Below, in pieces: positions 1 through 7,919 of a stretch of DNA of 64,000 nt. The stretch covers positions 248,001 to 312,000 of the forward strand of contig CAZIAK010000001.1 in NCBI GenBank assembly GCA_964537035.1, read 5' to 3'. This DNA comes from CAZIAK01 sp964537035. Lineage in GTDB: Bacteria > Planctomycetota > B15-G4. The notes beneath the pieces were generated by a model that searched no databases, was not told the origin of the DNA, and was given only the letters and a program-made list of their open reading frames with translations. Both the position numbers and the translations under genes were made by a program. How positions within the stretch are numbered: position 1 is the first letter of the stretch; each line of letters begins with the position of its first letter.

Positions 1-321
1 CTGGGCAAGCTGGTGACCGGCGAAGTGGGCACCAACAACCTGGGCGGCCCCCTGGCGATCGCCTACATCACCTACAAGCAGGCCGAAGCAGACTTCGCCA
101 AGCTGCTGTACTTCTTGGCCTTGCTCAGCGTGAACCTGGGCTTCATCAACATCTTGCCCATCCCCGTGCTCGACGGCGGGCAGATCCTGTTCCTGCTCTT
201 CGAGAAGGTGAAGGGCAGCCGCCTGTCGGACCGCTTCATGCAGAACGCGCAGTTTGCCGGCATGGTGGCGCTCCTGGCCCTGATGGTCTACGTGACCTAC
301 AACGACTTCATGAAGTTCTGA
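1..321 (+). CDS. rseP: RseP-like site-2 protease (intramembrane zinc metalloprotease), C-terminal part
   Basis: Only the last 106 codons are present; the reading frame is open to the left edge, so the gene is partial. The fragment contains NILPIPVLDGG, the conserved motif carrying the third zinc ligand (Asp) of M50 site-2 proteases, flanked by two hydrophobic segments, and ends with a further membrane helix. In this family RseP cleaves anti-sigma factors or remnant signal peptides within the inner membrane. The HExxH active site and PDZ domains would lie upstream of the window. The stop codon is 2 bp before the next gene, so the two are probably co-transcribed. Confidence 0.9.
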   Translation: MGKLVTGEVGTNNLGGPLAIAYITYKQAEADFAKLLYFLALLSVNLGFINILPIPVLDGGQILFLLFEKVKGSRLSDRFMQNAQFAGMVALLALMVYVTYNDFMKF

Positions 322-323
322 TC

Positions 324-1208
324 ATGGTCGCCCGCCGCGCCCGGGCGCTGATCGCCGTGCTGAGAGGGCCCTTGCTGCTCTCGCCTCTCGCCGACTCCCT
401 GGCGGGCTGGACCCTGGCTCGCTGGGCAGCCCAGAAGCAGTGGTCCCTGCACATGCCTGACCTGGCCATCGCCGGGTTGGCGGGCTGCACCCTGCTGGCG
501 GCGGGCATGGCCCAGAACGCCCTGGCCGATCAGCAAGACGATCGCCTGCGCAAGCCCGACCGCCCCCTGCCCCGGGGTGACCTGAGCCCGGCCTTCGTCA
601 GCGCCTGTTTCTGCATGCTGACCCTGACCGCTCTGGCCCTGGCAGCTCTTCGCCCCGCACTTTGGCCCGGGGTGCTGGTGATCATCGTGCTCACCGCTGC
701 CTATCACTATGGACTCAAGGCTCAACGTCTTCTGGGTTGCCTGGCCTTGGGAACCCTCCGCGCCACCAGCATGGGCCTGGGCGTCATGGCGGCTTCGGGG
801 CACTGGCCCGAGGGAGCGGCCGCCGTGGGCTGCGCTGCCTACGGCCTGTACATCACCGGCGCCTCACTGCACGCCTCCACCGACGACGAGTCCGGCCCGG
901 GCCCAAGCTCAACCCTGGGACTGGGCCTCGCCCAGCTGGTGTTGGCGGGCCTCGCCGGGTGGCTGATGACCCTCCAACTTGAAGGACCCGATTGGGCTGG
1001 CCCCCTCGTGCTGCTCTGGGCCATGGCACGCCTGCACATGGCTTCGCGAAGCCTGCCTGCTCCTGCGGTCACCGGCACAGCCCTCTCCGGCCTGCACCTG
1101 CTTCATGGAGGCCTTGCAGCGGGCCTCGGCCAGCCCCTGGTGGCCAGCGGCATCCTGGCCCTGTTCGCCGTGAGTCGCTGGCTCATGCGCTACTTTCCGC
1201 CGTCATAG
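324..1208 (+). CDS. UbiA-family prenyltransferase
   Basis: This 294-residue polytopic membrane protein carries the first UbiA-family Asp motif: N65, D69 and D72 followed by KPDRPLPRG. That pattern binds the Mg-prenyl diphosphate in aromatic prenyltransferases (UbiA, MenA, heme O synthase and EboC-like proteins). The second Asp motif is less clear; ASTDDES around residues 183-189 sits in the expected region. The gene starts 2 bp after rseP. The acceptor cannot be told from sequence, and no quinone, heme or ebo genes are adjacent. The family call is firm; the substrate is unknown. Confidence 0.8.
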   Translation: MVARRARALIAVLRGPLLLSPLADSLAGWTLARWAAQKQWSLHMPDLAIAGLAGCTLLAAGMAQNALADQQDDRLRKPDRPLPRGDLSPAFVSACFCMLTLTALALAALRPALWPGVLVIIVLTAAYHYGLKAQRLLGCLALGTLRATSMGLGVMAASGHWPEGAAAVGCAAYGLYITGASLHASTDDESGPGPSSTLGLGLAQLVLAGLAGWLMTLQLEGPDWAGPLVLLWAMARLHMASRSLPAPAVTGTALSGLHLLHGGLAAGLGQPLVASGILALFAVSRWLMRYFPPS

Positions 1209-1289
1209 AACGGTCGTCTGGGCGGCGGCGGTAATCGCAGCAGGCGACCGGTACAGTGCTGCTGCTCGCTCAACCCCAAACCCCGGTCC

Positions 1290-1826
1290 ATGCGTAAACT
1301 CGGCTACGTCCTCGTCGTCTTCCTTGTCTTGCTCTGCTTCGCCCTGCACCAGCGTAGCTCCTGGCGAGCCCAGCGGCTCCTTGATGGAGAGGCGCTGGCC
1401 CTGCAGCGCAGCGAGCTGATCCACGAGCTGGCAAAGGCCCGGGTGCGTGGCGGAGAGCCCGCAGACCTGGCGCAGCTGATCAAGGCACCAGAGCTCTCAT
1501 CTCTGACCCTGCTCCACGAGCTGTCCACGACTGGCATGGCCTTCGCTCACGACGAGGTCTACGTGTATGGCCTGGCCCAGACGACCCAGCCCCTGAGCCT
1601 GGGCCATGGTCCTCGCTACGGCTTCATCCTCAGGGCCTGGCCCATCGATTTCGGCGTCACGGGCGATCTGCAGTTCCACCTCGACTCGAAGGGGGGCTGC
1701 TTTCACGGGCAGAACAACAAGGGACGGTCGGGCGTCACCGCCGACTTCCCCCCGCCCTTTCCGGCGCCAGACCTACGCTCACGTCGCAGCGGCTGGTGGC
1801 CAGCCAAGCTCGCCTACCGCAATTGA
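1290..1826 (+). CDS. Hypothetical membrane-anchored protein, 178 aa
   Basis: I do not recognise this protein. It starts with a short basic N-terminus and one hydrophobic segment (about residues 4-19), as in a signal anchor, followed by a helical stretch and a Gly-rich part containing HLDSKGGCFHGQNNKGR near residues 131-147. The C-terminus is rich in Pro, Arg and Trp. Size and architecture recall pseudopilin-like or small periplasmic proteins, but I see no diagnostic motif. The stop codon is followed after 3 bp by the conserved end of a structured repeat element. Confidence 0.6.
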   Translation: MRKLGYVLVVFLVLLCFALHQRSSWRAQRLLDGEALALQRSELIHELAKARVRGGEPADLAQLIKAPELSSLTLLHELSTTGMAFAHDEVYVYGLAQTTQPLSLGHGPRYGFILRAWPIDFGVTGDLQFHLDSKGGCFHGQNNKGRSGVTADFPPPFPAPDLRSRRSGWWPAKLAYRN

Positions 1827-1830
1827 TGGC

Positions 1831-2002
1831 AGCGCTACAGGTCGCTGTCCTGGCGAGGGTTCCGGTCGTCCCTGTTTTTCATGAGGGGGGCGTTTCGCTC
1901 AAACAGGGTCGGCAGGGCCTCCACACTCGCTTCAGACCCCCCTCATGAAAAACAGGGACGACCTCGCCGGTGGAGGGACAGGCGACTGTGGCCTTTCGGG
2001 GG
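1831..2002 (-). repeat. Structured intergenic element, copy 1 (inverted orientation)
   Basis: The core is a perfect 27-bp inverted repeat, arms 1864-1890 and 1937-1963, enclosing a 46-nt interior. Read on the minus strand, the interior matches that of the copies at 2309, 24851 and 34062 (central GGC-NNN-GCC mini-hairpin, two GTCTGA(A)GCGA-like direct repeats). The conserved flanks are also present: CAGCGCTACAGGTCGC from 1830 and GGCGACTGTGGCC at 1981-1993. The end near 1830 is 3 bp after the stop codon of the preceding plus-strand gene. No U-run follows the stem, so it is not a textbook intrinsic terminator. Confidence 0.9.
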
Positions 2003-2308
2003 TCGTTTCTGGCGGATCTGAGATCTCACCTTGCCTCTTCGGGGTATCAGCCCATCTCGGCGGGATTATTGTTCTGCGGAGGATTGGCGCAGGGCACAGC
2101 AGGTTCCACTCGGCGCTCACCGTGACGTGCCCTTGGAGGGCAAGCTCCGGAGGCCGACGCCCTTCTCAGGCTGCTCGAACTTCGCCTGGAGCGCCGAGAG
2201 ATTCAGCTGCCTTACAGTCTCCGAAACGAAGAAGGCGAAGCGCAGAGCAAGCAGGCAACCCCTGCACGAACCTCAGCGCGACAACGTGGCCTGGCCACGG
2301 CAAAACGC
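2003..2308. other. 306-bp spacer between two oppositely oriented elements; no gene seen
   Basis: Reading frames cross this stretch, but they run into the flanking repeats and resemble no known protein. I see no RNA gene, promoter or transposase remnant. Its only notable property is that it is bounded on both sides by copies of the same structured element in opposite orientation. Confidence 0.5.
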
Positions 2309-2483
2309 CCCCCGGAAGGCCACAGTCGCCGGCCTCTCCACCGGCGAGGTCGTCCCTGTTTCTCACCAAGGGGGGTCTGAAGCGAGTGTGGAGGCTCTGC
2401 CGACCCTGTCTGAGCGAAACGGCCCCCCTTGGTGAGAAACAGGGACGGCCGGACCCTCGCAAAGGCCGCGACCTGTAGCGCTG
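2309..2483 (+). repeat. Structured intergenic element, copy 2
   Basis: A perfect 25-bp inverted repeat (arms 2351-2375 and 2423-2447), extendable outward through a G-U-type position, encloses a 47-nt interior. The upstream flank has AAGGCCACAGTCGCC and a small CCTC...GAGG hairpin; the downstream flank has GCGACCTGTAGCGCTG (2468-2483). The ACAG-TCGC and GCGACCTGT ends are complementary with one bulge. The right end is 9 bp from the stop codon of the convergent minus-strand HEAT gene. Confidence 0.9.
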
Positions 2484-2492
2484 ACTCCCCCC

Positions 2493-4151
2493 CTAGAGGT
2501 AGTTCCAGAAGAGCAGTCGCGCCCGCTCTGAGATCTCTGCATCTGACAGGGCGTTGGCCACTCGGCGCAGGGACTCCTCTCGCGGGCCCGCTTCCAGACG
2601 CACGATGCAGTCGAGGGCCTGCAGGCGCAGGGACCGGTCCCGCTCGGTGTCGAGCACGATGGTCTCGAGATAGGGGAGCGCTTCTGCCATCCCGGTGGAC
2701 GCGGCGGCGTAGATGAAGAGACCAGCCTGGCGATCGTCGTCAAGCCCGGGAGCCAACTGCTGCAAGCCGTACCCCCCGAGGCGAGCCAGCAGACTGAGAA
2801 AGCCAGGGCTCTCTCCGTCGAGGACCTCTTCGACGACCAGCCTCGCGGAGCGACTGGGGTCGACGTGTGTCACCAGTCGGCACAGCACCGTTCGCTCGGC
2901 CACGCCCAGGTCTTCGGTCTCAAGGCGCTGCATGGCCAGGTCCACGTACTCAGAGGCGAGTTCGCCCCCTGCATGGATGATGCGGTCGACCGACACGTTG
3001 AGGTAGGCACCTACCGACTCGGCGAGATCGGTGCGAGTCTTCTCCACGGCCAGCGGGTGACCTTGGCGCAGGAGCACGTCGAGCGCCTCTTGGTTGCACG
3101 AATGCGTCGGGTCCAGAGCGATGGTCTCGAGCAACTGCACAGCCAAGAGGGCCTGTTCGTGACCCTCGTTCACGCACCGCTCAAGCACGCTCATGAGCGG
3201 CAGCACCAGAGGGCGCACCCGCTCGCGCACGATGGCCTCCCACTGATCCTCCATGAAGACCTGGCCCGAGAGCGCGGCCATGCGCATGCCGTTCAGCCGA
3301 GCCGCCGTGTCCCCGTGCTCGACCAGGTTCGCCACCCGCTCCATGGCCATCTCGTCTCCGTGGGCCAGCAACGCCGCCAAGGCCGTGAGCACGCTGTTCT
3401 GATCGGCGGTGTCGACGATCTGGTGCAAGACCTGGCGGGCCCGCTCATCGATGGCAGCCTCACCCAGGGCCGTCACGTAGGCCAGGTCGGGGGAGGCGAG
3501 CGTCTCTTCGAGCTCTTCGACGACGTAGATCAGGGCTGTGCTGTCCCCCTGGCGTACCCGCTCGGCCAGGGCCGCCCGGGCGTAGGACTGCACCTCCAGG
3601 TTGTCGTCATTGCGTCGCTCGAGAATGCCTCCGAGGGCGGCAGGCGACGGGTGGTAGGCCAGCACGCGCAGCGCCGCCTTGGCCACCAAGGCGCTCTGGG
3701 ACAGGGCCCGGCGGACAAGCTCTTCGACCACCCGCTCAGATTCGGCCTCTGTACTCTCCTTGGCCCCCAGCATCGCCACCAGCTTGGCGATGAGGATGGT
3801 GTCCCCCTCGCCCAGCGCCGCCAGCCGGGAGAGGACCTCGGGCACCAGAGTGCCTGCCTGCTGCTCGAGGGATCTGCGAGAGCTGACCATGGCGGCGTGG
3901 CTGCCCCAGGCCATGCGGTCAAGGTGCCTGAGCACCCCATCAGTGCCCCGGGAGAGGGCCCAGCTGGGGGGCTCGGCCAGCTCGAGCCTGGGAAGCTGGG
4001 CCAGGACAGCGGCCACATCGGCCCCCGCTGCCGCTGAGCCAGGGAGCAGGAAGCCCGCCTCTGCCGCCGAATCGTCCTGCCGTTTGGGCAGCAGGAAGAC
4101 CAGGCCGAGAAGCACGAGAATGGCAAGGGTAGGGAGCAGGCTGGGTCGCAT
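2493..4151 (-). CDS. HEAT-repeat protein with N-terminal membrane anchor
   Basis: This 552-residue protein has a hydrophobic N-terminal segment (about residues 5-20) followed by a long, all-helical region rich in Leu, Ala, Glu and Arg. It shows repeating helix pairs of HEAT/PBS-lyase type, for example VAKAALRVLAYHPSPAALG and the final part SLRLQALDCIVRLEAG. Such scaffolds bind partners in the periplasm or at the membrane; no catalytic residues are evident. The frame stays open to 4667, but that extension would overlap a divergent promoter and two plus-strand genes, so the ATG at 4151 just before the membrane segment is preferred. Function unknown. Confidence 0.75.
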   Translation of the reverse strand: MRPSLLPTLAILVLLGLVFLLPKRQDDSAAEAGFLLPGSAAAGADVAAVLAQLPRLELAEPPSWALSRGTDGVLRHLDRMAWGSHAAMVSSRRSLEQQAGTLVPEVLSRLAALGEGDTILIAKLVAMLGAKESTEAESERVVEELVRRALSQSALVAKAALRVLAYHPSPAALGGILERRNDDNLEVQSYARAALAERVRQGDSTALIYVVEELEETLASPDLAYVTALGEAAIDERARQVLHQIVDTADQNSVLTALAALLAHGDEMAMERVANLVEHGDTAARLNGMRMAALSGQVFMEDQWEAIVRERVRPLVLPLMSVLERCVNEGHEQALLAVQLLETIALDPTHSCNQEALDVLLRQGHPLAVEKTRTDLAESVGAYLNVSVDRIIHAGGELASEYVDLAMQRLETEDLGVAERTVLCRLVTHVDPSRSARLVVEEVLDGESPGFLSLLARLGGYGLQQLAPGLDDDRQAGLFIYAAASTGMAEALPYLETIVLDTERDRSLRLQALDCIVRLEAGPREESLRRVANALSDAEISERARLLFWNYL

Positions 4152-4244
4152 GAGGCCGTCCAGTGTAGCGATGCTGGTGAAGCGATCGATGGGATCGTTC
4201 GGAGCGGGTCCGTTGCTACCATGGACTGGAGCTGTATCCGTCTT

Positions 4245-4273
4245 TTGACACTGCCGTGGGGCATTGCTACGTT
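4245..4273 (+). promoter_or_regulatory. Predicted sigma-70-type promoter for the lipoprotein/TPR genes
   Basis: A perfect -35 hexamer TTGACA (4245-4250) is followed by a 17-bp spacer and TACGTT (4268-4273), which keeps the key TA---T positions and is preceded by TGC, an extended -10. It lies 40 bp upstream of the ATG at 4314, in the divergent gap with the HEAT gene. Confidence 0.6.
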
Positions 4274-4313
4274 GCCCCCCCTGACCCCGACGCTTCCATG
4301 GGATTTGCCTCCG

Positions 4314-4547
4314 ATGCCCCGCAAGACCGTTCGCGCCGTCCTCGTGCTCTGTGCCGGGCTGACCCTGTTCACGGGTTGCTTGGTTCCCTTCACCGATCAT
4401 GCCAGCGACGTGACGGCCTCCTGGGCCCGCGGCGCCGAGCGCGCTCATCGCCGCTGGGACCGCTACTTCAACAACCTTGACTGGGACGATCCCAGCGTCG
4501 AGTGGCAAGACGAGTCCTACGCCCGGGGACCCATGCGCACGCGCTGA
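4314..4547 (+). CDS. Small lipoprotein, 77 aa
   Basis: The N-terminus MPRKTVRAVLVLCAGLTLF is a typical signal peptide ending in FTGC, a plausible lipobox, so the mature protein would be lipid-anchored at Cys22. The remaining 55 residues are Trp-, Arg- and Asp-rich and resemble no family I know. The ATG at 4314 was chosen because it opens the signal peptide. A promoter-like sequence lies just upstream and a TPR lipoprotein gene starts 28 bp downstream, suggesting an operon. Function unknown. Confidence 0.65.
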   Translation: MPRKTVRAVLVLCAGLTLFTGCLVPFTDHASDVTASWARGAERAHRRWDRYFNNLDWDDPSVEWQDESYARGPMRTR

Positions 4548-4575
4548 TGGCGCGGTGTTCGCAGGTTTCCAGCTG

Positions 4576-5691
4576 ATGGATTCACAGGGCACGGGGCGAG
4601 GACCGTCTCGCCGTCCGTTCTTCCTGGTGTGTCTTTGCGTCCTCGCTGCGTTGCCAGCTTGTGGCACCGCGAGCCGTGGGGCGCTGGCCCGCCAGGAGTT
4701 CGTCCAGGTCTATCAAGACCCGGTGGCCCTGGCTGCCTTGCGCGGCGCAGAGCCCACCCAGCCCTTCCTCTGGATGGAATCCGCCCGGGTGGCGGCCGTG
4801 AGTTCAGCCGAGGAGGCCCTGGCCCTCGTTGAGCAGGGCTTGGCCTACCATCCAGCAGACCCCGCACTGCTCACGGCTCGCATCGAGCTGCTCGGCGGTC
4901 TCGGCCAGTACGAAGAGTGCCTGGAGAGCGCCCGGCAAGCCCTGTCCCGCTTGCCCTTGCAGCCAGCCCGGCCCGGGTTTCGCATGGGCATCATCAGGGC
5001 GCTCCTGGCCATGCAGCGACTCGAAGAGGTCGAGCCGCAGATCATGGCTCTCGGTGGCGAGCGAGGCGTTGCCCCCGCCATGGTGGCCGACGCCTGGGCA
5101 CGTCTGGCCCTGTCCCATGCTGCCCTGGGTAGAACCGAAGACGCCAACCGCTGCCTGGACGCCAGCCTGGCCCAAGCCCCCGCCGGCCTGGGTGCCCTGG
5201 CCCAGGAGACACTGGCCCACCCCGAGCGCCTGGCCGCAGCACGCAGCCTGCGCAAGGCAGCCGCATCGCGACACCCCACCGACCCGGACGTGGGCCTGAC
5301 GGTGGTCATCGATCAGATGGAGCAAGGCCTGCTCGCCGAGGCCGTCCGTTCACTCGGCAGCCTGCCCCAACCGCTGCCCGAACGGCTGGCCTCAGATGTC
5401 CTTGCCCTCGGCGCTCGACTGCTGATTCTCCAGGGCCAGGTCGACGAGGGACTGGCCCGGCTCTACGAACGCCTCGACGCCCAGCCCCTCGACCCTCCCG
5501 CGCTGGGCGTGTTGCAAGAGACCTGGGCTCGGCTCGGGCAGCCCGGCGACGAAGAGATGCTGCGGCGCCTGCTCATCGCCCGCCGCTACGTCGACCCACG
5601 GGACGCCCAGACCCTTGGCCGACTCGACGCGCTGCTCGACGAACTCGAGCGACGGATTCGCGAGAACACGGCTACCGTCGACGGCCCCTGA
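4576..5691 (+). CDS. TPR-containing lipoprotein
   Basis: This 371-residue protein has an N-terminal signal peptide with lipobox LPAC. Helical repeats of TPR type follow, for example ALALVEQGLAYHPADPALLT and ECLESARQALSRLPLQPARP, and continue to the C-terminus. TPR lipoproteins act as scaffolds in envelope assembly or secretion; no partner is indicated. The ATG at 4576 is chosen because it opens the signal peptide; the frame runs further upstream. The stop is 2 bp from the stop of the convergent miaA gene, leaving no room for a terminator. Confidence 0.75.
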   Translation: MDSQGTGRGPSRRPFFLVCLCVLAALPACGTASRGALARQEFVQVYQDPVALAALRGAEPTQPFLWMESARVAAVSSAEEALALVEQGLAYHPADPALLTARIELLGGLGQYEECLESARQALSRLPLQPARPGFRMGIIRALLAMQRLEEVEPQIMALGGERGVAPAMVADAWARLALSHAALGRTEDANRCLDASLAQAPAGLGALAQETLAHPERLAAARSLRKAAASRHPTDPDVGLTVVIDQMEQGLLAEAVRSLGSLPQPLPERLASDVLALGARLLILQGQVDEGLARLYERLDAQPLDPPALGVLQETWARLGQPGDEEMLRRLLIARRYVDPRDAQTLGRLDALLDELERRIRENTATVDGP

Positions 5692-5693
5692 GT

Positions 5694-6620
5694 TCAGGGC
5701 CTGCCGTCGCCGCTCAGCTCCAAGGCCACGGCCGCTCGGTCCACGAGCTGGTCCAGGGGTTCGTCAGCACCCACGTCCAGCCAGCGGATCTCGTCGTGGC
5801 TGGCCAAGAAGGTGCGCTGCTTGCGGACCAGCTGGCGGGTGCGCACGGTGATGCGTTCGATCATCCCTGGTGCGTCGAGGGCTCCAGCCAGGTGAGCCTG
5901 AGCCTCCGCGTAGCCGATGGAGCCCCCCGGCTCCTTGGCGAAGGGCCCCTGGTCCAGCAGGTCAGCGACCTCTGACACCAGCCCTCGCTGCACCATGCGT
6001 TGCACCCGACGCGCGATGCGCTCGCCATGGGTCTCTTTCTGGTGCCGCAACGCTGCCACCACAAAACGACCGGGGATGGGCGGCCGGGTCTCTTCTTGCT
6101 GCCACGACGACATGGCCCGACCGCTGACCCGATGGACTTCGAGAGCGCGCACCAGCCGCCGGCGATCACCGGGCAGCAGGCGCCCTTCGCTCTCCGGGTC
6201 GACGCCCGCCAGCTCGGCTCGCACGGCCGCCTCGCCTTCTGCCTCCCAGAGCTGCTCGATCTGCTCGCGTACAGGCGGGTTGGCTGGCGGACCGGGGAAC
6301 AAGCCCCGCAACAACAACCTCAGGTAAAGCGGCGTGCCTCCCGCGAAGAGCACGCCGGGCTCGCTGGCTTTCACCGCAGCGACCGCGGCAGCCACCCACC
6401 GCCCGGCCGAGAAGCCCTCTTGGTGACTCACCAGATCGAGCAGGCCAAAGGGCGCCGCAGCCAACATCTCGGAGGTCGGCTTGTCCGTGCCGATGTCCAT
6501 GCCGGTGTAGACCTTCATGGAGTCCATGGAGAGCAAGGTCAGGCCGAAGCGGCGGTGCAGTTCTGCGGCGACCTGCTTCTTCCCGCTGCCCGTGCCTCCC
6601 ACGAGAACGCGGTGAATCAC
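5694..6620 (-). CDS. miaA: tRNA dimethylallyltransferase
   Basis: This 308-residue protein has the P-loop GGTGSGKK (residues 8-15), the substrate motif DSMKVYTGMDIGTDKP near residues 33-48 and AGGTPLYL near 93-100, all characteristic of MiaA. The enzyme transfers a dimethylallyl group to A37 of tRNAs reading UNN codons. Length agrees with the family. Its start overlaps the stop of the upstream M16 peptidase gene by 4 bp, so it is the last gene of a minus-strand operon. Confidence 0.95.
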   Translation of the reverse strand: MIHRVLVGGTGSGKKQVAAELHRRFGLTLLSMDSMKVYTGMDIGTDKPTSEMLAAAPFGLLDLVSHQEGFSAGRWVAAAVAAVKASEPGVLFAGGTPLYLRLLLRGLFPGPPANPPVREQIEQLWEAEGEAAVRAELAGVDPESEGRLLPGDRRRLVRALEVHRVSGRAMSSWQQEETRPPIPGRFVVAALRHQKETHGERIARRVQRMVQRGLVSEVADLLDQGPFAKEPGGSIGYAEAQAHLAGALDAPGMIERITVRTRQLVRKQRTFLASHDEIRWLDVGADEPLDQLVDRAAVALELSGDGRP

Positions 6621-7906
6621 TGCGAGCGGGGCCTGGCGATGACCGTGGAGAGTCTGCTCTCGCCCATGAGCTCGCCCAGGCGGCCCAGCAACTCGTCTTG
6701 GGTGATGCTGCCGATCTGGTCCACCACTGCGAAGGGTTCGACATCGCGGAAGCAGCAGGAGAGCACACCGAAGGCCACGCTCTCTGGCGAGTCGACCGCC
6801 CGCAGCATGAGCCCCTTGAGCTTGTTCTTGGTGCGGGCGAAAGCGGTGCCGTCCAGACCCTGGGTCAGAGCCTCACGCCACACAGCCAGCAGACGATCTT
6901 CCAGCTGTTCAGGTGCGTCTGTATCGCCGCCAAGATTGGCGAAGCCGAAGTCGTCTTCTGCTGAGTAGGACGCGCTGAAGGACTCGTCCACGAGACCTTC
7001 GCCGTACAAGGCCTGAAACGCAGGTGACGACCGACCAAAGAGAATGTCGAGCGCCACCCGGGTCACCAGCTGGCGGCGGGCGATCTCGTCACCCGTGCCA
7101 CCCAGGACATCATCTTTCAGGCCCAACAGCAGGCGCGGGCGTTGAATGGGGAGTTCTAGCGAGCACTCACGGCGCACCACGCCCGCAGGCTCGGGGGCAC
7201 ATTCCCGTTGGTGCCGGCCGCGGGTGCCGCTCGAACGGGGCGCCTGATCGGCCTCGACCAGGGCCACCAGGGCATCGAGGGTCTCACCATCGACGGCGCC
7301 TGCCACGGACAGACAGAGGTTCGCCGGGTGGTAGAAACGCTCGTAGCAGCGCTGCAAGGTCACCGCGTCGATCTCTGCGATGGACTCGACCGTCCCGGCG
7401 ATGTTGTCCCGCACCGGGTGCAGCTTGTAGAGACTCTCCAGCGAGGCGAAGAAGATGCGCCAGTCCGGGTCGTCGTCGTACATGCGGATCTCTTGGGCGA
7501 TGATGCCCTGCTCCTTGGCCACCAACTCGTCGGTGAACCAGGGCTCCTGCACGAAGTCGAGCAACAGGTCGACAACCGGCAGGGGGTCGCCGCTCGTGCC
7601 CGCGGTATAGGTCGTCCCGCAGAAGCCGGTCATGGCGTTGGTGGTCGCGCCCAGCTGGGCGAAGCGGTCAGACACATCGCCTTGTTCATCCTCGAAGAGC
7701 TTGTGCTCCAAGAAGTGGGCCAGGCCCATGGGCACGGGCGAACCGTCGGCGGTGGACACCCTGTCGATGGAACCGAAGTGGGTGCCCAAGGCGGCGAAGG
7801 TCGTGCGATAGCGCGGCCGAGGATTGACCATCAAGGTCAATCCCGACGCGGTCTGCCCCCGCAGGATCGGCTCGCCCAGACTGTTGATCACCGGCTGCAG
7901 CTTCAT
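6617..7906 (-). CDS. M16 family zinc metallopeptidase, active subunit (YmfH-like)
   Basis: The 429-residue protein has the inverted zinc motif HFLEH (H64, H68) in GLAHFLEHKLFED and the downstream IIAQEIRMYDDDP segment supplying the third ligand Glu, so it should be catalytically competent. It has the two-lobe M16 organisation with a C-terminal non-catalytic domain. The gene upstream in the operon encodes a same-sized M16 protein without the zinc motif, the arrangement known for B. subtilis ymfF/ymfH and for other heterodimeric M16B enzymes. The stop overlaps miaA by 4 bp. The substrate is unknown. Confidence 0.85.
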   Translation of the reverse strand: MKLQPVINSLGEPILRGQTASGLTLMVNPRPRYRTTFAALGTHFGSIDRVSTADGSPVPMGLAHFLEHKLFEDEQGDVSDRFAQLGATTNAMTGFCGTTYTAGTSGDPLPVVDLLLDFVQEPWFTDELVAKEQGIIAQEIRMYDDDPDWRIFFASLESLYKLHPVRDNIAGTVESIAEIDAVTLQRCYERFYHPANLCLSVAGAVDGETLDALVALVEADQAPRSSGTRGRHQRECAPEPAGVVRRECSLELPIQRPRLLLGLKDDVLGGTGDEIARRQLVTRVALDILFGRSSPAFQALYGEGLVDESFSASYSAEDDFGFANLGGDTDAPEQLEDRLLAVWREALTQGLDGTAFARTKNKLKGLMLRAVDSPESVAFGVLSCCFRDVEPFAVVDQIGSITQDELLGRLGELMGESRLSTVIARPRSQ

Positions 7907-7919
7907 GATCTCCTCGGGG

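Noticed and set aside
297..803. Long open frame on the minus strand opposite the UbiA-family gene
   Set aside because: It is Gln/Gly/His-rich shadow sequence produced by high GC content; the plus-strand frame has clear family motifs.
1864..1963. Element copies as ordinary Rho-independent terminators
   Set aside because: The stem is far longer than usual, the interior is conserved in sequence, and no U-run follows the stem; the T-run lies inside the arm.
1945..2478. Plus-strand open frame of 177 codons across the intergenic gap at 2 kb
   Set aside because: It runs through both structured elements. Similar peptides (VPVSHQGG-type) arise wherever the element occurs, so the coding appearance comes from the repeat.
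2865..4037. Plus-strand frame of 390 codons opposite the HEAT gene
   Set aside because: His/Gln/Gly-rich antisense shadow; the minus strand has the membrane segment and helical repeats.
4152..4667. N-terminal extension of the HEAT protein by 172 residues
   Set aside because: It would cover the divergent TTGACA promoter and two plus-strand lipoprotein starts; the membrane segment begins right after the ATG at 4151.
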